Assembly (NCBI RefSeq): GCF_001982635.1
Contig: NZ_MKFI01000002.1
Coordinates: 495,964 to 559,963, forward strand
Origin: Bradyrhizobium mercantei
GTDB taxonomy: Bacteria > Pseudomonadota > Alphaproteobacteria > Rhizobiales > Xanthobacteraceae
Reading direction: 5' to 3'
Length of the DNA: 64,000 bases
The notes below the pieces were generated by a model. It was not told where the DNA came from. It saw nothing but the letters and a program-made list of their open reading frames with translations, and ran no database searches. Position 1 is the stretch's first letter, and every line of letters starts with the position of its first letter. The translations under genes were made by a program, and so were the position numbers. This document shows, piece after piece, positions 53,589-63,900 of the stretch.

Positions 53589-54676
53589 CCAGCGCAACGC
53601 CGACACTGCTCTATATCGACGACGATGCGACGCTGGCGCGCCTGGTCGAACGCGGGCTGACGCGCGCGGGCTACAACGTCGTGCACGCTGCAAGCGGCCA
53701 GGAGGGCCTCGACCGGCTCGCCCAGGGCGGCATCGACGTCGTCGCGCTCGACCAGTATATGCCCGGCCTCGACGGGCTGGAGACGCTGGAGCAGATCCTC
53801 AAGATACCGGACGCCCCGCCGGTCGTGTTCGTCACCGCCTCGCAGGATTCGGCGATCGCCGTCACTGCGCTGAAGGCGGGCGCGGCGGACTATCTGGTCA
53901 AGGACGTCAGGGGCGAGTTCATCCCCCTGCTCCAGGTCGCGGTGAACGGCGCGATCCGGCGCGCGGCGATCCAGAAGGCGCGCGACGAGGCCGAAGCGGA
54001 AGTGCACGCCTCACGCGACCGCTACGCCGCGCTCGCGGCGGAGCGCGAGGTGCTGCTGCGCGAGGTCAACCATCGCGTCGGCAATTCGCTGCAGATCATT
54101 GCATCGCTGCTGCATCTGCAAGCCAACTCCGCGAGCCAGCAGGACGTCAAGGCGGCGCTGACGAATGCGATGGGCCGCGTCGCCGCGGTCGCGCAGGTGC
54201 ATCGCCGCCTCTATACTTCGCATGACTTCAAGACCGTGATGCTCAACCAGTATCTCGAGGCGCTGCTCGAGGATTTGAGACGATCGGCCGAAGGCAACAA
54301 GATGTCGCGGCTGACGCTGAAGGCTGACCCGGTCGAGATCGATCCCGACCGTGCGGTCGCGATCGGCATCATCGTCAACGAGCTGGTGATGAACGCCGTG
54401 AAATACGCCTATCCCGACGGCGCCGGCCCGATCCATGTCGAGCTCAAGCCGCAGGGCGACGATTTGCAGCTCGCGATCAGCGATGAAGGCGTCGGCTTCG
54501 ACGACAAGGCCGATCCGCGCGGCACCGGCATGGGCCAGCGCATCGTCGCGGCGATGGCCGCCAAGCTCGACGCCAGCGTCGAGCGCGACCCGGGCCACGA
54601 GGGCACCCGCTTCGTGGTGCGGTTCGCCCGCGTCAGCCCGGCGCCGGCGAAAACGACAAGTGCCGCCGCCAGTTAA
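53585..54676 (+). CDS. Receiver domain fused to HisKA_2 histidine kinase
   Basis: A 363-residue soluble protein. An N-terminal receiver (1-125) has LLYIDDDATLA, phospho-Asp in VVALDQYMPGLDG, switch Thr in FVTASQD and Lys in YLVKDV. A coiled linker leads to a HisKA_2 domain with phospho-His in LLREVNHRVGNSLQIIASLLHLQ (about residue 163). HATPase_c follows, with VNELVMNAVKYAYPDG and DEGVGFDDKADPRGTGMG. HisKA_2/HWE kinases often feed the PhyR general stress switch in this class, so this could be an intermediate in such a relay; no phyR or nepR is in the window. Confidence 0.92.
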   Translation: MTSATPTLLYIDDDATLARLVERGLTRAGYNVVHAASGQEGLDRLAQGGIDVVALDQYMPGLDGLETLEQILKIPDAPPVVFVTASQDSAIAVTALKAGAADYLVKDVRGEFIPLLQVAVNGAIRRAAIQKARDEAEAEVHASRDRYAALAAEREVLLREVNHRVGNSLQIIASLLHLQANSASQQDVKAALTNAMGRVAAVAQVHRRLYTSHDFKTVMLNQYLEALLEDLRRSAEGNKMSRLTLKADPVEIDPDRAVAIGIIVNELVMNAVKYAYPDGAGPIHVELKPQGDDLQLAISDEGVGFDDKADPRGTGMGQRIVAAMAAKLDASVERDPGHEGTRFVVRFARVSPAPAKTTSAAAS

Positions 54677-54830
54677 GCCGGCCGCCGGGGCCGATCGATC
54701 GAATTTTCGCGTTGCCCTTAACGGCCGCCTCACCCTGTTGCTCGATCGCGGCCGGCTGCCCTGACCGATTAAGACAAATCTCGGCATTGTTCGTCATGCT
54801 TTTCCCCCAGCTTGGCAGGAACGGCACGCA

Positions 54831-55502
54831 ATGTTCGGGCGCAGGGTGGTTTTCGGAAAGAAGCAGGAGACCTTGGGCGAGCTCAAGGAAGCCGAGCGTC
54901 CGGCACCGGACGCCGATCGCGCGCGCTCCTCTTTTCACAAGACGCAGTGGGACCATCCGCTGATCGGGTCGATGCTGCGCGATGCGGGCTTCGCGCCTGA
55001 CGACGAACACAGCCTCGCGCCGGCCGCGGACGATCACTTCGCCATCTTCGCTGCGGCCAACAAGCGGCTGCAGGAGCGCACCGAAAGCTTCAACCGCGAC
55101 ATGACGGCGCGCCACGGCTACTGCCAGGCGGTGCCGTTCCTGGTCATCGATCAGAAGATCTGGGACGGGCCGCATGGCGCGTTTCTCCACGGCCAGATGG
55201 ATCTGATCGGCTACGACGAGTGGAACGTGATCATGCTGGCGGGAGATCCGCAGACCACCGAAGCATGCGGCCTGGCGGGCCATCCGGGCTTCCTTCCGTC
55301 CGTGACGCAAGTCATGATCGAGCACGTGATCGCGTGGAAGGCACGGCACAACGCCCTGCTCGAGACCTTCGGCATCACCGCGCGCGGCGGCCAGGACATC
55401 CCGCATCAAGAATACGAGATGGAAAAGGACACGCTGCGCCGGGAAATCATCGACAAGGCCGGCTGGATGAAGCCGCGCATCATCGACGAGCTCCAGCGCT
55501 GA
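54831..55502 (+). CDS. Hypothetical protein
   Basis: A 223-residue soluble protein without signal peptide or membrane helix. The N-terminus is charged (RRVVFGKKQETLGELKEAERP) and the middle has HGYCQAVPFLVIDQKIWDG and DLIGYDEWNVIMLAGDP. I do not recognise the family. AGGAA lies upstream of the ATG. It is a single plus-strand gene with a 154-base gap after the receiver-kinase gene, and it is convergent with the RND efflux operon. Confidence 0.7.
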   Translation: MFGRRVVFGKKQETLGELKEAERPAPDADRARSSFHKTQWDHPLIGSMLRDAGFAPDDEHSLAPAADDHFAIFAAANKRLQERTESFNRDMTARHGYCQAVPFLVIDQKIWDGPHGAFLHGQMDLIGYDEWNVIMLAGDPQTTEACGLAGHPGFLPSVTQVMIEHVIAWKARHNALLETFGITARGGQDIPHQEYEMEKDTLRREIIDKAGWMKPRIIDELQR

Positions 55503-55507
55503 ACGCC

Positions 55508-55849
55508 TCAGTCGTGCCTGTCGCGGTGCCGTCGTGCACGATGCGGACGGCAGTGCTGACAGGGCGCACCGAAGATCACCTGCGATGGATACGGCCGCGC
55601 CGAATGCTCTGGCGTCGAACCGAACAGGCCCGCCGCCCCGAACCCTGCACTGAAGGGATCGGCTGCAAAGTTGCCGGGAAAATAGCCGTTGCTGCGAAAA
55701 TCGCGGCCGTCGTCGCGGCCGTCGAAATAGGCGCCGCCGGTGCTGCCATAGCGTAGCGGCCGCTCCTGCGCCGACGCAGCCGCCACGCTGAGCGCGATGG
55801 CGGCGCAGGCGATCAGTCCCCTGATGGCGGTCATGGCCGGAGTCCTCAT
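55508..55849 (-). CDS. Small exported protein at end of RND operon
   Basis: A 113-residue protein (from ATG 55849) with a signal peptide (IRGLIACAAIALSVAAASAQ). The mature part is hydrophilic, with GGAYFDGRDDGRDF, a CQHC motif and a His/Arg-rich tail. An ATG at 55834 has GAGGA before it and is an alternative start. The 55849 start overlaps the previous stop as ATGA. CxxC with nearby His could bind metal. Function is unknown. Confidence 0.65.
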   Translation of the reverse strand: MRTPAMTAIRGLIACAAIALSVAAASAQERPLRYGSTGGAYFDGRDDGRDFRSNGYFPGNFAADPFSAGFGAAGLFGSTPEHSARPYPSQVIFGAPCQHCRPHRARRHRDRHD

Positions 55850-56169
55850 TGCGGGATGGTCCCCCAATCGCCCTTCCAGGCGATCAGGCGTCCCTTGCCG
55901 AATTGCAGATAGAGCCCGTCGCTGCGCCGCGACAGCACGCTGCCCCTGACATTGGGCAGCGCCACGAACAATTCATTGCCCGGCGTGCCGCGTACATAGT
56001 TCAGGGGAACACCGAGCGACTGGCTGGCCTGGTCGGCGCTCATGCCGAAGGCGAGCGGCACGCTGTTCGGTGCGCGCTGCTGCGCGTGCGCCGTGCCGAG
56101 CGGCGCACCCAGCGCGATGACGAGGGCAATGACGAAGGCTGTGACGTACCGCTGCATGACCGACCTCAT
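55846..56169 (-). CDS. Small exported BamE/SmpA-like protein in RND operon
   Basis: A 107-residue protein with a signal peptide ending AHAQ (about residue 29). The mature part has FGMSADQASQSLGVPLNYV, then beta strands and YLQFGKGRLIAWKGDW. This pattern resembles the small BamE/SmpA fold, though there is no lipobox cysteine. It overlaps the outer membrane factor stop by four bases and the next start by four bases. It could be a periplasmic helper of the efflux system; that is inference. Confidence 0.65.
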   Translation of the reverse strand: MRSVMQRYVTAFVIALVIALGAPLGTAHAQQRAPNSVPLAFGMSADQASQSLGVPLNYVRGTPGNELFVALPNVRGSVLSRRSDGLYLQFGKGRLIAWKGDWGTIPQ

Positions 56170-57641
56170 TGCACCGCCGCGGCGAGCGTCCCGGCGGGCG
56201 TCCAGCCGCCGCCGAGCGCCTGGAACAGGCTGCTCGCCGCGAGCAACTTGTTGAGCCGGACCGTGACCAGATTGTTCTCCGCCGTGAACAGCGTCTGCTG
56301 CGCCTGCAACACCGTGATCAGGTTGACCGTGCCGCCGCGCAACTGCGTCTCCGCGACTTCGAACGCCTTGCGCGAGCTCGCCACCACGTCAGACTGCAGC
56401 CTCTCCTGCAACGTATATTTCTGCAAGGCGATCAGCGCCTTCTCGACATCGGCGAAGGCCGACAGCACCGCCTTGCGATAGGCCTGCAAATTTTGCAGCT
56501 GCTGGCCCTTGGCGAGCTTGAGCTGGCTCTCCAGCAGGAAGCCGTCGAACAGTGGCTGGGTCAGCCCAGCGGCGAGCGTGTAGTACCAGGCGCCCGGCGC
56601 GAACAGCGAGGCGAGTGCTGCGCTCTGGAAGCCGGTAGTGCCGGTCAGCTGGATCTGCGGGAAGAACGCCGCCCGCGCCGCGTCGACGCTGAAATTGGAG
56701 GATGTCAGCTGGGCCTCGGCCTGACGAATGTCGGGCCGCTGGTAGAGCAATTCCGACGGCAGCCCGGGCGTCACGCGCGGCACGGCGATCTGCGTGGTCG
56801 AGCCGCCGCGCACCTTGAAATCGGCCGGCGCGCGCGCGACCAGCACGGCGAGCGCGGCGATGTTCTGCCCGACCGTCACCTCGAGCGGCGGGATCGCCGC
56901 GCGCTGCGTGGCAACCAGCGCCTCCTGCTGCGACAAATCGAGCTGCGAGGCGGTGCCGCCGGCGAATTGCGACTTGATCAAAGCGAGGATGCGCTCGGCC
57001 GCCGCCAGATTGCGCCTTGTGACCTTGATCTGGTCCTGCGCCGCCAGCACCTGGAAGTATGTATTGGCGACGGTTGCCATCGTGGTCAGCGCCACCACCT
57101 CGCGATTGTAGCGGGCGCTGGTCGCGCTCTCCTCCGAGGCCGACAGCGTCGCGCGGTTCTTGCCCCAGAAATCCACGATGTAGCTCGCGCTCAGCCCCAG
57201 GCTGTACTGCGAGAACGTCCCGCTGCTGCCGCCGAGCGACGAGCTCGAACCGGTCGCGAGCTTTTCGCGCTCGGCATTCGCGGTGCCGGAGACCGATGGC
57301 AAGAGCGCGGCGCCGGACACGCCGACCTGGGCGTCGGCCTGCGCGATCTGGGCAATCGCCACCGCAATGTCGAGATTGTAGAGCTGCGCGGATTCCATCA
57401 GCCCGGTCAACTCGGGCGAGCGGAAGCCGCGCCACCAGGCGAGCGCCGGAACGGCCGCGTCGGCATCGCCCTTGCCCGCGGTCTTATAGCTTGCCGGCAC
57501 TTCGAGGCTGAGCTCGGGCCGCTCCGCACCGGGGATGCAGCCGGTCAGACCGAGGCTGAGACTGCCGAGCGCCGCCACGCGCAGAAGCCGGGCCGGCTTC
57601 CGCAACACCTGAAGATTTCGCAACGCTGCACCTGTCGGCAT
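56166..57641 (-). CDS. Outer membrane efflux lipoprotein (NodT/OprM-like)
   Basis: A 491-residue outer membrane channel of the RND efflux system (TolC-type). A lipoprotein signal ends at LTGC with Cys35. The body holds two OEP repeats: WWRGFRSPELTGLMESAQ and NLDIAVAIAQIAQADAQVG in the first, YQRPDIRQAEAQLTSSNFSVDAARAAFFPQ in the second. Its ATG follows the RND pump stop with no gap, and it overlaps the small protein gene after it. Confidence 0.94.
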   Translation of the reverse strand: MPTGAALRNLQVLRKPARLLRVAALGSLSLGLTGCIPGAERPELSLEVPASYKTAGKGDADAAVPALAWWRGFRSPELTGLMESAQLYNLDIAVAIAQIAQADAQVGVSGAALLPSVSGTANAEREKLATGSSSSLGGSSGTFSQYSLGLSASYIVDFWGKNRATLSASEESATSARYNREVVALTTMATVANTYFQVLAAQDQIKVTRRNLAAAERILALIKSQFAGGTASQLDLSQQEALVATQRAAIPPLEVTVGQNIAALAVLVARAPADFKVRGGSTTQIAVPRVTPGLPSELLYQRPDIRQAEAQLTSSNFSVDAARAAFFPQIQLTGTTGFQSAALASLFAPGAWYYTLAAGLTQPLFDGFLLESQLKLAKGQQLQNLQAYRKAVLSAFADVEKALIALQKYTLQERLQSDVVASSRKAFEVAETQLRGGTVNLITVLQAQQTLFTAENNLVTVRLNKLLAASSLFQALGGGWTPAGTLAAAVQ

Positions 57642-60600
57642 TTACTCGCCCGGTTGAAGTGAGGAGCCCGGCATCCGCATCGCACCGCTGCGGCGGACGC
57701 GCTGGGCCCACAGGCGGAACCGGTCGAGATAGAGGTAGATGACCGGCGTCGTGTAGAGCGTCAGGACCTGGCTCAGGATCAGGCCGCCGACGATGGCGAT
57801 GCCGAGCGGCTGCCGCAGCTCGCCGCCGTCGCCCATGCCGATCGCGAGCGGCACGGCGCCAAGCAGCGCGGCCATCGTCGTCATCATGATCGGACGGAAG
57901 CGCAGCAGGCAGGCCTCCCTGATCGCCTCGAGCGGCTCCAGCCCGCGCCTGCGTTCGGCCTCCAGCGCAAAGTCGATCATCATGATGGCGTTCTTCTTCA
58001 CAATGCCGATCAGCAGGATGACGCCGATCAGCGCCATGATACTGAACTCGGTCTTGAATGCCATCAGCGCCAGCAAGGCGCCCACACCTGCCGAGGGCAG
58101 TGTGGACAAGATGGTCAGCGGATGAACGTAGCTCTCGTAGAGCACGCCCAGCACGATGTAGATCGTCACCAGCGCCGCGAGGATCAGGAACGGCTGGTTG
58201 TTGAGCGAATCCTGGAACGCCTTCGCGGTACCCTGGAAGGTGCCCCGGATCGTGGCCGGGACGCCGATCCGGTTCATGGTCGCCTCGATGCTGCCGACCG
58301 CGGTGCTGAGCGACACGTTCGGCGGCAGGTTGAACGAGATGGTGTTGGCGACCAGCAGGCCCTGGTGATTGACGGCAAGCGGCGTCGCGCCCTGCTTGAA
58401 GGCCGCCACCGCCGACAACGGAATCATGGTCTCGCTGTTGGTCGAGACGGCCGAGCCGGTCGAGGCCACGCCCTTGCCGGTCGAGCCGATCGAATTGGTG
58501 GCCTGGTTGCGCGCGGCCTGGGCATTGGCTGCATTCGCCGCGCTCGAGGTTCCCGGCGCCACCACGGTACCGGCCACCGCGTTGGTCGATTGCGACCCGC
58601 CGACCGATCCGCCCGACGTGCTGATATAGACGTCCTTCAGCGTCTCCGGGTTCTGCCAGTAGCGCGGCGCGACCTCCATGATGACGTGGTACTGGTTGCG
58701 GGCGACATAGATCGTCGAGACCTGCCGCTGGCCGAACGCGTCGTAGAGCGTGTTGTCGATCTGGCTGACCGTAATGCCGAGCCGCGCCGCGGCGTCGCGG
58801 TCGATCACGAGGTCGGATTCCAGGCCCTTGTTCTGCTGGTCGCTGTTGACGTCGGCGAGGTTCGGATCACGCTGCAAGGCGGCCGCGATCTTCGGCGTCC
58901 ATTCATTGAGCTCCTCGAGCGTCGATCCCTGCAGCGTGTACTGATACTGGGCGTTCGACGCCCTGCCCCCGACCCTGATGTCCTGCACCGCCTGCAGGAA
59001 CAGGCTCGCGCCGGGTACCACCGACATCTCCCGCCGCAGCCGCGAGATCACGCCGTCGGCGCCGATCTTGCGCTGGTCGAGCGGACGCAGCGAAACGAAC
59101 ACGAAGCCGGAATTGGTCTGCCCGCCGCCGGTGAAGCCGACCACGGTCTCCACCGCCGGATCGCGCTTGATGATGCCGACGAACTGCGCGAGCTTCTGCT
59201 GCATCAGCTGGAACGAGACGCTCTGGTCGGCCTGGATCGAGCCGACCAGTCGCCCGGTGTCCTGCTGCGGGAAGAAGCCCTTCGGGATCACGTCGTAGAG
59301 ATAGAAATTGAGGCCGAACACCGCCGCCAGGATCAGCATCACCGACAGCGGATGCGCCAGCGCCGCGGTCAGCGTCCGCCGGTAGAAATTCAGCATCGCC
59401 TCGAAGAAGCGTTCGCTGGCCCAATAGAGCCGGCCGTGGCCGCCGCGGTCCGGCTTGAGCAGCACCGCGCACATCATCGGTGTGGTCGCCAGCGAGACCG
59501 CGAGCGAGATCAGGATCGAGATCGAGATCACCATCGCGAATTCGCGGAACAGCCGGCCGACGATGCCGGCCATCAGCAGGATCGGAATGAACACCGCGAT
59601 CAGCGAGATGCTCATCGACAGCACGGTGAAGCCGACCTCGTTGGCGCCCTTCAGCGCCGCCTCGAGCGGGCTCAACCCGTCCTCGATGTAGCGGGTGACG
59701 TTCTCCAGCACGACAATGGCGTCGTCGACCACGAAGCCGGTCGCCACCGTCAGCGCCATCAGCGACAGATTATCCAGGCTGTAGCCGATCAGGTACATCG
59801 CCCCGAAGGTCGCGACCAGCGACACCGAGACCGCGACCACCGGAATGAAGGTGGCGCGAAAACTGCGCAGGAACGCGAACACCACGATGATCACCAGCAG
59901 CACGGCCAGGACCAGCGTTCGTTCCACGTCATGCAGCGAGGTGCGGATGGTGGTCGAACGGTCGACCGCCAGCCCGATGTCGATCGCCGGCGACACCGAG
60001 GCCTGCAATTGCGGCATCAGCCCTTTCACCAGGTCGACGGTCGAGATGATGTTGGCGTTCGGCTGCCGGTACAGGATGATCAGCACCGCCGGCTTGCCGT
60101 TGGCGAGACCGGCATTGCGCAAATTCTCGACGCCGTCGGCCACCTCGCCGACGTCGGAAAGGTGCACCGGCGCGCCGTTGCGGTAGGCCACGATCAGCGA
60201 CTTGTAGTCGTCGGCCTTGTTGGCCTGGTCGTTGGCGTAGACCTGGTAGCGCTGGTCGCCGACGTCGATACCGCCCTTCGGACTATGGGCGTTGGCGCTC
60301 GACAGCGCCGCGCGGACGTCCTCCAGACCGATGCCGTACTTGTAGAGCGCCTGCGGGATCAGATCGACACGCACGGCAGGCAGCGAGCTGCCGCCCACCA
60401 CGACCTCACCGATGCCATCGACCTGCGACAGTTTCTGCGCCAGCACGGTTGAGGCGGCATCGTAGAGATCGCCGCGGGTCAGTGTATCCGACGTCAGCGT
60501 CAGGATCAGGATCGGCGCATCGGCCGGATTGACCTTGCGGTAGGTCGGATTGCTGCGCAGGCTGGTCGGCAGATCGGCCCGCGCCGCGTTGATTGCCGCC

Positions 60601-60926
60601 TGCACGTCGCGCGCCGCGCCGTTGATGTCGCGGTTCAACCCGAATTGCAGCGTGATACGGGTCGAGCCAACCGAGCTCGACGACGTCATCTCGGTGACAT
60701 CGGCGATCTGGCCGAGATGCCGCTCAAGCGGGCTGGCGACCGTGGTCGCGACGTCCTGCGGGCTGGCGCCGGGCAGCGTCGCCTGCACCGAGATGGTCGG
60801 GAAATCCACCTGCGGCAGCGGCGACACTGGCAGCTTGAAGAATGCGACAATGCCCGCCGCGGCAAGCCCGAAGGTCAACAGCGTGGTTGCGACCGGCCGA
60901 CGGATGAAGGGCGTTGACGGATCCAT
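57642..60926 (-). CDS. RND efflux pump subunit, MdtC-like
   Basis: A 1,094-residue inner-membrane proton-driven RND pump of the MdtC/MuxC type. It begins PFIRRPVATTLLTFGLAAAG. The proton relay Asp pair is in [21 protein letters not shown] (TM4), and a late helix has [29 protein letters not shown]. It is about 60 residues longer than MdtC because of an Ala/Ser/Thr/Gly/Asn-rich insert at about residues 769-832 in the second periplasmic domain. It follows the MdtB-like gene by three bases; these proteins form a mixed trimer. Confidence 0.95.
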   Translation of the reverse strand: MDPSTPFIRRPVATTLLTFGLAAAGIVAFFKLPVSPLPQVDFPTISVQATLPGASPQDVATTVASPLERHLGQIADVTEMTSSSSVGSTRITLQFGLNRDINGAARDVQAAINAARADLPTSLRSNPTYRKVNPADAPILILTLTSDTLTRGDLYDAASTVLAQKLSQVDGIGEVVVGGSSLPAVRVDLIPQALYKYGIGLEDVRAALSSANAHSPKGGIDVGDQRYQVYANDQANKADDYKSLIVAYRNGAPVHLSDVGEVADGVENLRNAGLANGKPAVLIILYRQPNANIISTVDLVKGLMPQLQASVSPAIDIGLAVDRSTTIRTSLHDVERTLVLAVLLVIIVVFAFLRSFRATFIPVVAVSVSLVATFGAMYLIGYSLDNLSLMALTVATGFVVDDAIVVLENVTRYIEDGLSPLEAALKGANEVGFTVLSMSISLIAVFIPILLMAGIVGRLFREFAMVISISILISLAVSLATTPMMCAVLLKPDRGGHGRLYWASERFFEAMLNFYRRTLTAALAHPLSVMLILAAVFGLNFYLYDVIPKGFFPQQDTGRLVGSIQADQSVSFQLMQQKLAQFVGIIKRDPAVETVVGFTGGGQTNSGFVFVSLRPLDQRKIGADGVISRLRREMSVVPGASLFLQAVQDIRVGGRASNAQYQYTLQGSTLEELNEWTPKIAAALQRDPNLADVNSDQQNKGLESDLVIDRDAAARLGITVSQIDNTLYDAFGQRQVSTIYVARNQYHVIMEVAPRYWQNPETLKDVYISTSGGSVGGSQSTNAVAGTVVAPGTSSAANAANAQAARNQATNSIGSTGKGVASTGSAVSTNSETMIPLSAVAAFKQGATPLAVNHQGLLVANTISFNLPPNVSLSTAVGSIEATMNRIGVPATIRGTFQGTAKAFQDSLNNQPFLILAALVTIYIVLGVLYESYVHPLTILSTLPSAGVGALLALMAFKTEFSIMALIGVILLIGIVKKNAIMMIDFALEAERRRGLEPLEAIREACLLRFRPIMMTTMAALLGAVPLAIGMGDGGELRQPLGIAIVGGLILSQVLTLYTTPVIYLYLDRFRLWAQRVRRSGAMRMPGSSLQPGE

Positions 60927-60929
60927 GGC

Positions 60930-63900
60930 TCAACGCGACCCGCTCGCCTCGCCGACCTCGTCCGCCCGCCCGGCAAACCGCAGCGCCAGGCGATCGAACC
61001 AGAGATAGATCACCGGCGTCGTGAACAGGGTCAGCAGCTGGCTGACCAGCAGGCCGCCGACGATCGAGACGCCGAGCGGATGGCGCAGCTCGGAGCCCGC
61101 GCCGCTGCCGATCATCAGCGGCAGCGCGCCGAGCACGGCCGCCATCGTCGTCATGATGATCGGCCGGAACCGCAGCAGGCAGGCCTGGTAGATCGCCTCC
61201 CGCGGCGGCTTGCCCTCGTTGCGTTCGGCATCGAGCGCGAAGTCGATCATCATGATCGCGTTCTTCTTCACGATGCCGATCAGCAGGATGATGCCGATGA
61301 TCGCGATGATGGTGAGATCCTGCCCTGCCATCATCAGCGCCAGCAACGCGCCGATGCCGGCCGACGGCAGCGTCGAGAGAATGGTCAGCGGATGGATGAA
61401 GCTCTCATAGAGCACGCCGAGCACGATATAGACCGTGATGATCGCGGCCAGGATCAAGAACAGCTGGTTGGACAGCGAGGACTGGAACGCCAGCGCCGCG
61501 CCCTGGAAGCTCGTGATCATGCCGAGCGGCTGGTTGACGTCGGCCTGCGCCTGCTTGATCGCCGTCACCGCGCTGCCGAGCGAGGCGCCCGGTGCGAGAT
61601 TGAACGAGACCGTTGCCGACGGGAACTGGCCGAGATGCGAGACCTGCAGCGGCGCGGTCTCGACCCGCATCTTGGCCATGACCGACAGGGGCACCGGCGT
61701 CGAGCCCACCGATGACGGCAAATAGATCGACGACAGCGAATCCAGCGAGTTCTGCAGCGAAGGATCGGCTTCCAGGATCACGCGGTACTGGTTCGAATTG
61801 GTGAACACAGTGGAGACGATGCGCTGGCCGTAGGAATCGTACAGCGCATTGTCGATCGTCGCCGGCGTGATGCCGAACCGCGCGGCCTGGTCGCGGTCGA
61901 TGTCCACGAACACCGAAAGCCCCTGCGCCGAGATGTCGCTGGTGACGTCGCTCAGTTGAGGCAGCTCCCTCAGCTTGTCGACCAGCTTCGGCGTCCATTC
62001 CGCGAGCTCGTTCGGGTCGGCATCCTGCAGGATGAACTGGTACTGCGTCCGGCTCACCGTGCCTTCGATGGTGAGGTCCTGCACCGGCTGCATATAGAGC
62101 GTGATGCCGGTCAGCGCGGCGGTACTCGCCTTGATCCGATCCATGATCGCCAGGACGCCGGCCTTGCGCTGCGCATGCGGCTTCAGGTTGATCAGGATAC
62201 GGCCGCTGTTGAGCGTGGTGTTGGTGCCGTCGACGCCGATGAACGACGACAGGCTCTCGACGTCGGGGTCCTTCAGGATCGCGCTGGCGAGCCGCTGCTG
62301 CCGCTCGGCCATCGCCGCGTAGGACACCGATTGCGGCGCCTCCGAGATCGCCTGGATCACGCCGGTGTCCTGCACCGGAAAGAAGCCCTTGGGGATCACG
62401 ACATAGAGCAGCGCCGTGAGACCAAAGGTAGCGAGCGCGATCAGCAGAACGAACGTCTGGCGATCCAGCACCCAGTTGAGCATCCGGCCATAGATCGCGA
62501 TGACATAGTCGAAGCCTTCCCGGCTCAACCGCTGGAAGGTGTTTTCCCGCGACATCGCCTCCGGCTTCAGCAATTTCGCGCAGGCCATCGGCACCAGCGT
62601 CAGCGACACCACGGCTGATATCAGGATCGTGACCGACAGCGTGATCGCGAACTCGCGGAACAGGCGGCCGACGACGTCGCCCATGAACAGCAGCGGGATC
62701 AGCACCGCGATCAGCGACACCGTCAGCGAGATGATGGTGAAGCCGATCTGCTCAGAGCCGCGCAACGCCGCCTCGAGGGGGGATTCGCCCTCCTCGATGT
62801 AGCGCGAGATGTTCTCGATCACGACGATGGCGTCGTCGACCACGAAGCCGGTCGCGATCGTCAGCGCCATCAGCGACAGATTGTTGAGGCTGAAGCCGAA
62901 CAGGTACATCGCGCCGAGCGTGCCGACCAGCGACAGCGGCACCGACAGGCTCGGGATCAGCGTGGCGCGGGTCGAGCGCAGGAACACGAAGATGACAAGC
63001 ACGACCAGCACCACGGCGAGCGACAGCTCGTATTCGACGTCACGGACCGAGGCGCGGATCGTCACGGTGCGGTCGGTCAGGATGTTGAGGTCGATCGCGG
63101 CCGGCAGCGTGGCCTGTAGCTGCGGCAGCAGGTCCTTGATGCCTTGAACGACCGAGATCACGTTGGCGCCGGGCTGGCGCTGGATGTTGAGGATGATCGC
63201 CGGTGTCTCGTTCATCCAGGCGCCGAGCTTGTCGTTCTGTGCGCCGTCGACCACGTTGCCAACGTCGGACAGGCGGACCGGCGAGCCGTTCTTGTAGGCG
63301 ATGATCAGCGAGCGGTAGTCGCTGGCATTGCGGATCTGGTCGTTGGCATTGATGGTGTAGGCCCGCATCGGGCCGTCGAAGTTGCCCTTCGGCGTGTTGA
63401 CGTTGGCATTGCCGAGCGTGGTGCGGAGATCGTCGATGTTCAGCCCGTAGGCCGCGAGCTTGCGGATGTCGGCCTGGATGCGCACCGCGGGCCGCTGGCC
63501 GCCGCTGATGCTGACGAGGCCGACGCCCGGGAGCTGCGAGATCTTCTGCGCCAGCCTGGTGTCGACGAAGTCCTGCACCTGCGTCAGCGGCATGGTCTTC
63601 GAGGTCAGGCCAAGGGTCAGGATCGGCGCGTCGGCCGGATTGACCTTGGCGTAGATCGGCGGCGCCGGCAGGTCCGACGGCAGCAGGTTGCCCGCAGCGT
63701 TGATCGCGGCCTGCACCTCCTGCTCGGCGACGTCGAGCGAGATCGACAGGCCGAATTGCAGCGTGATCACGGACGAGCCGGCCGAGCTCACCGAGCTCAT
63801 CTGGTTCAAATTCGGCATCTGGCCGAACTGCACCTCGAGCGGCGCCGTCACCGACGACGTCATCACGTCGGGGCTCGCGCCCGGATAGAACGTCTGCACC

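Noticed and set aside
58122..60452. A 776-codon plus-strand open frame opposite the MdtC-like pump
   Set aside because: Antisense shadow of a well supported RND gene. It has a Arg/His/Asp-rich composition, no ribosome binding site and no motif.
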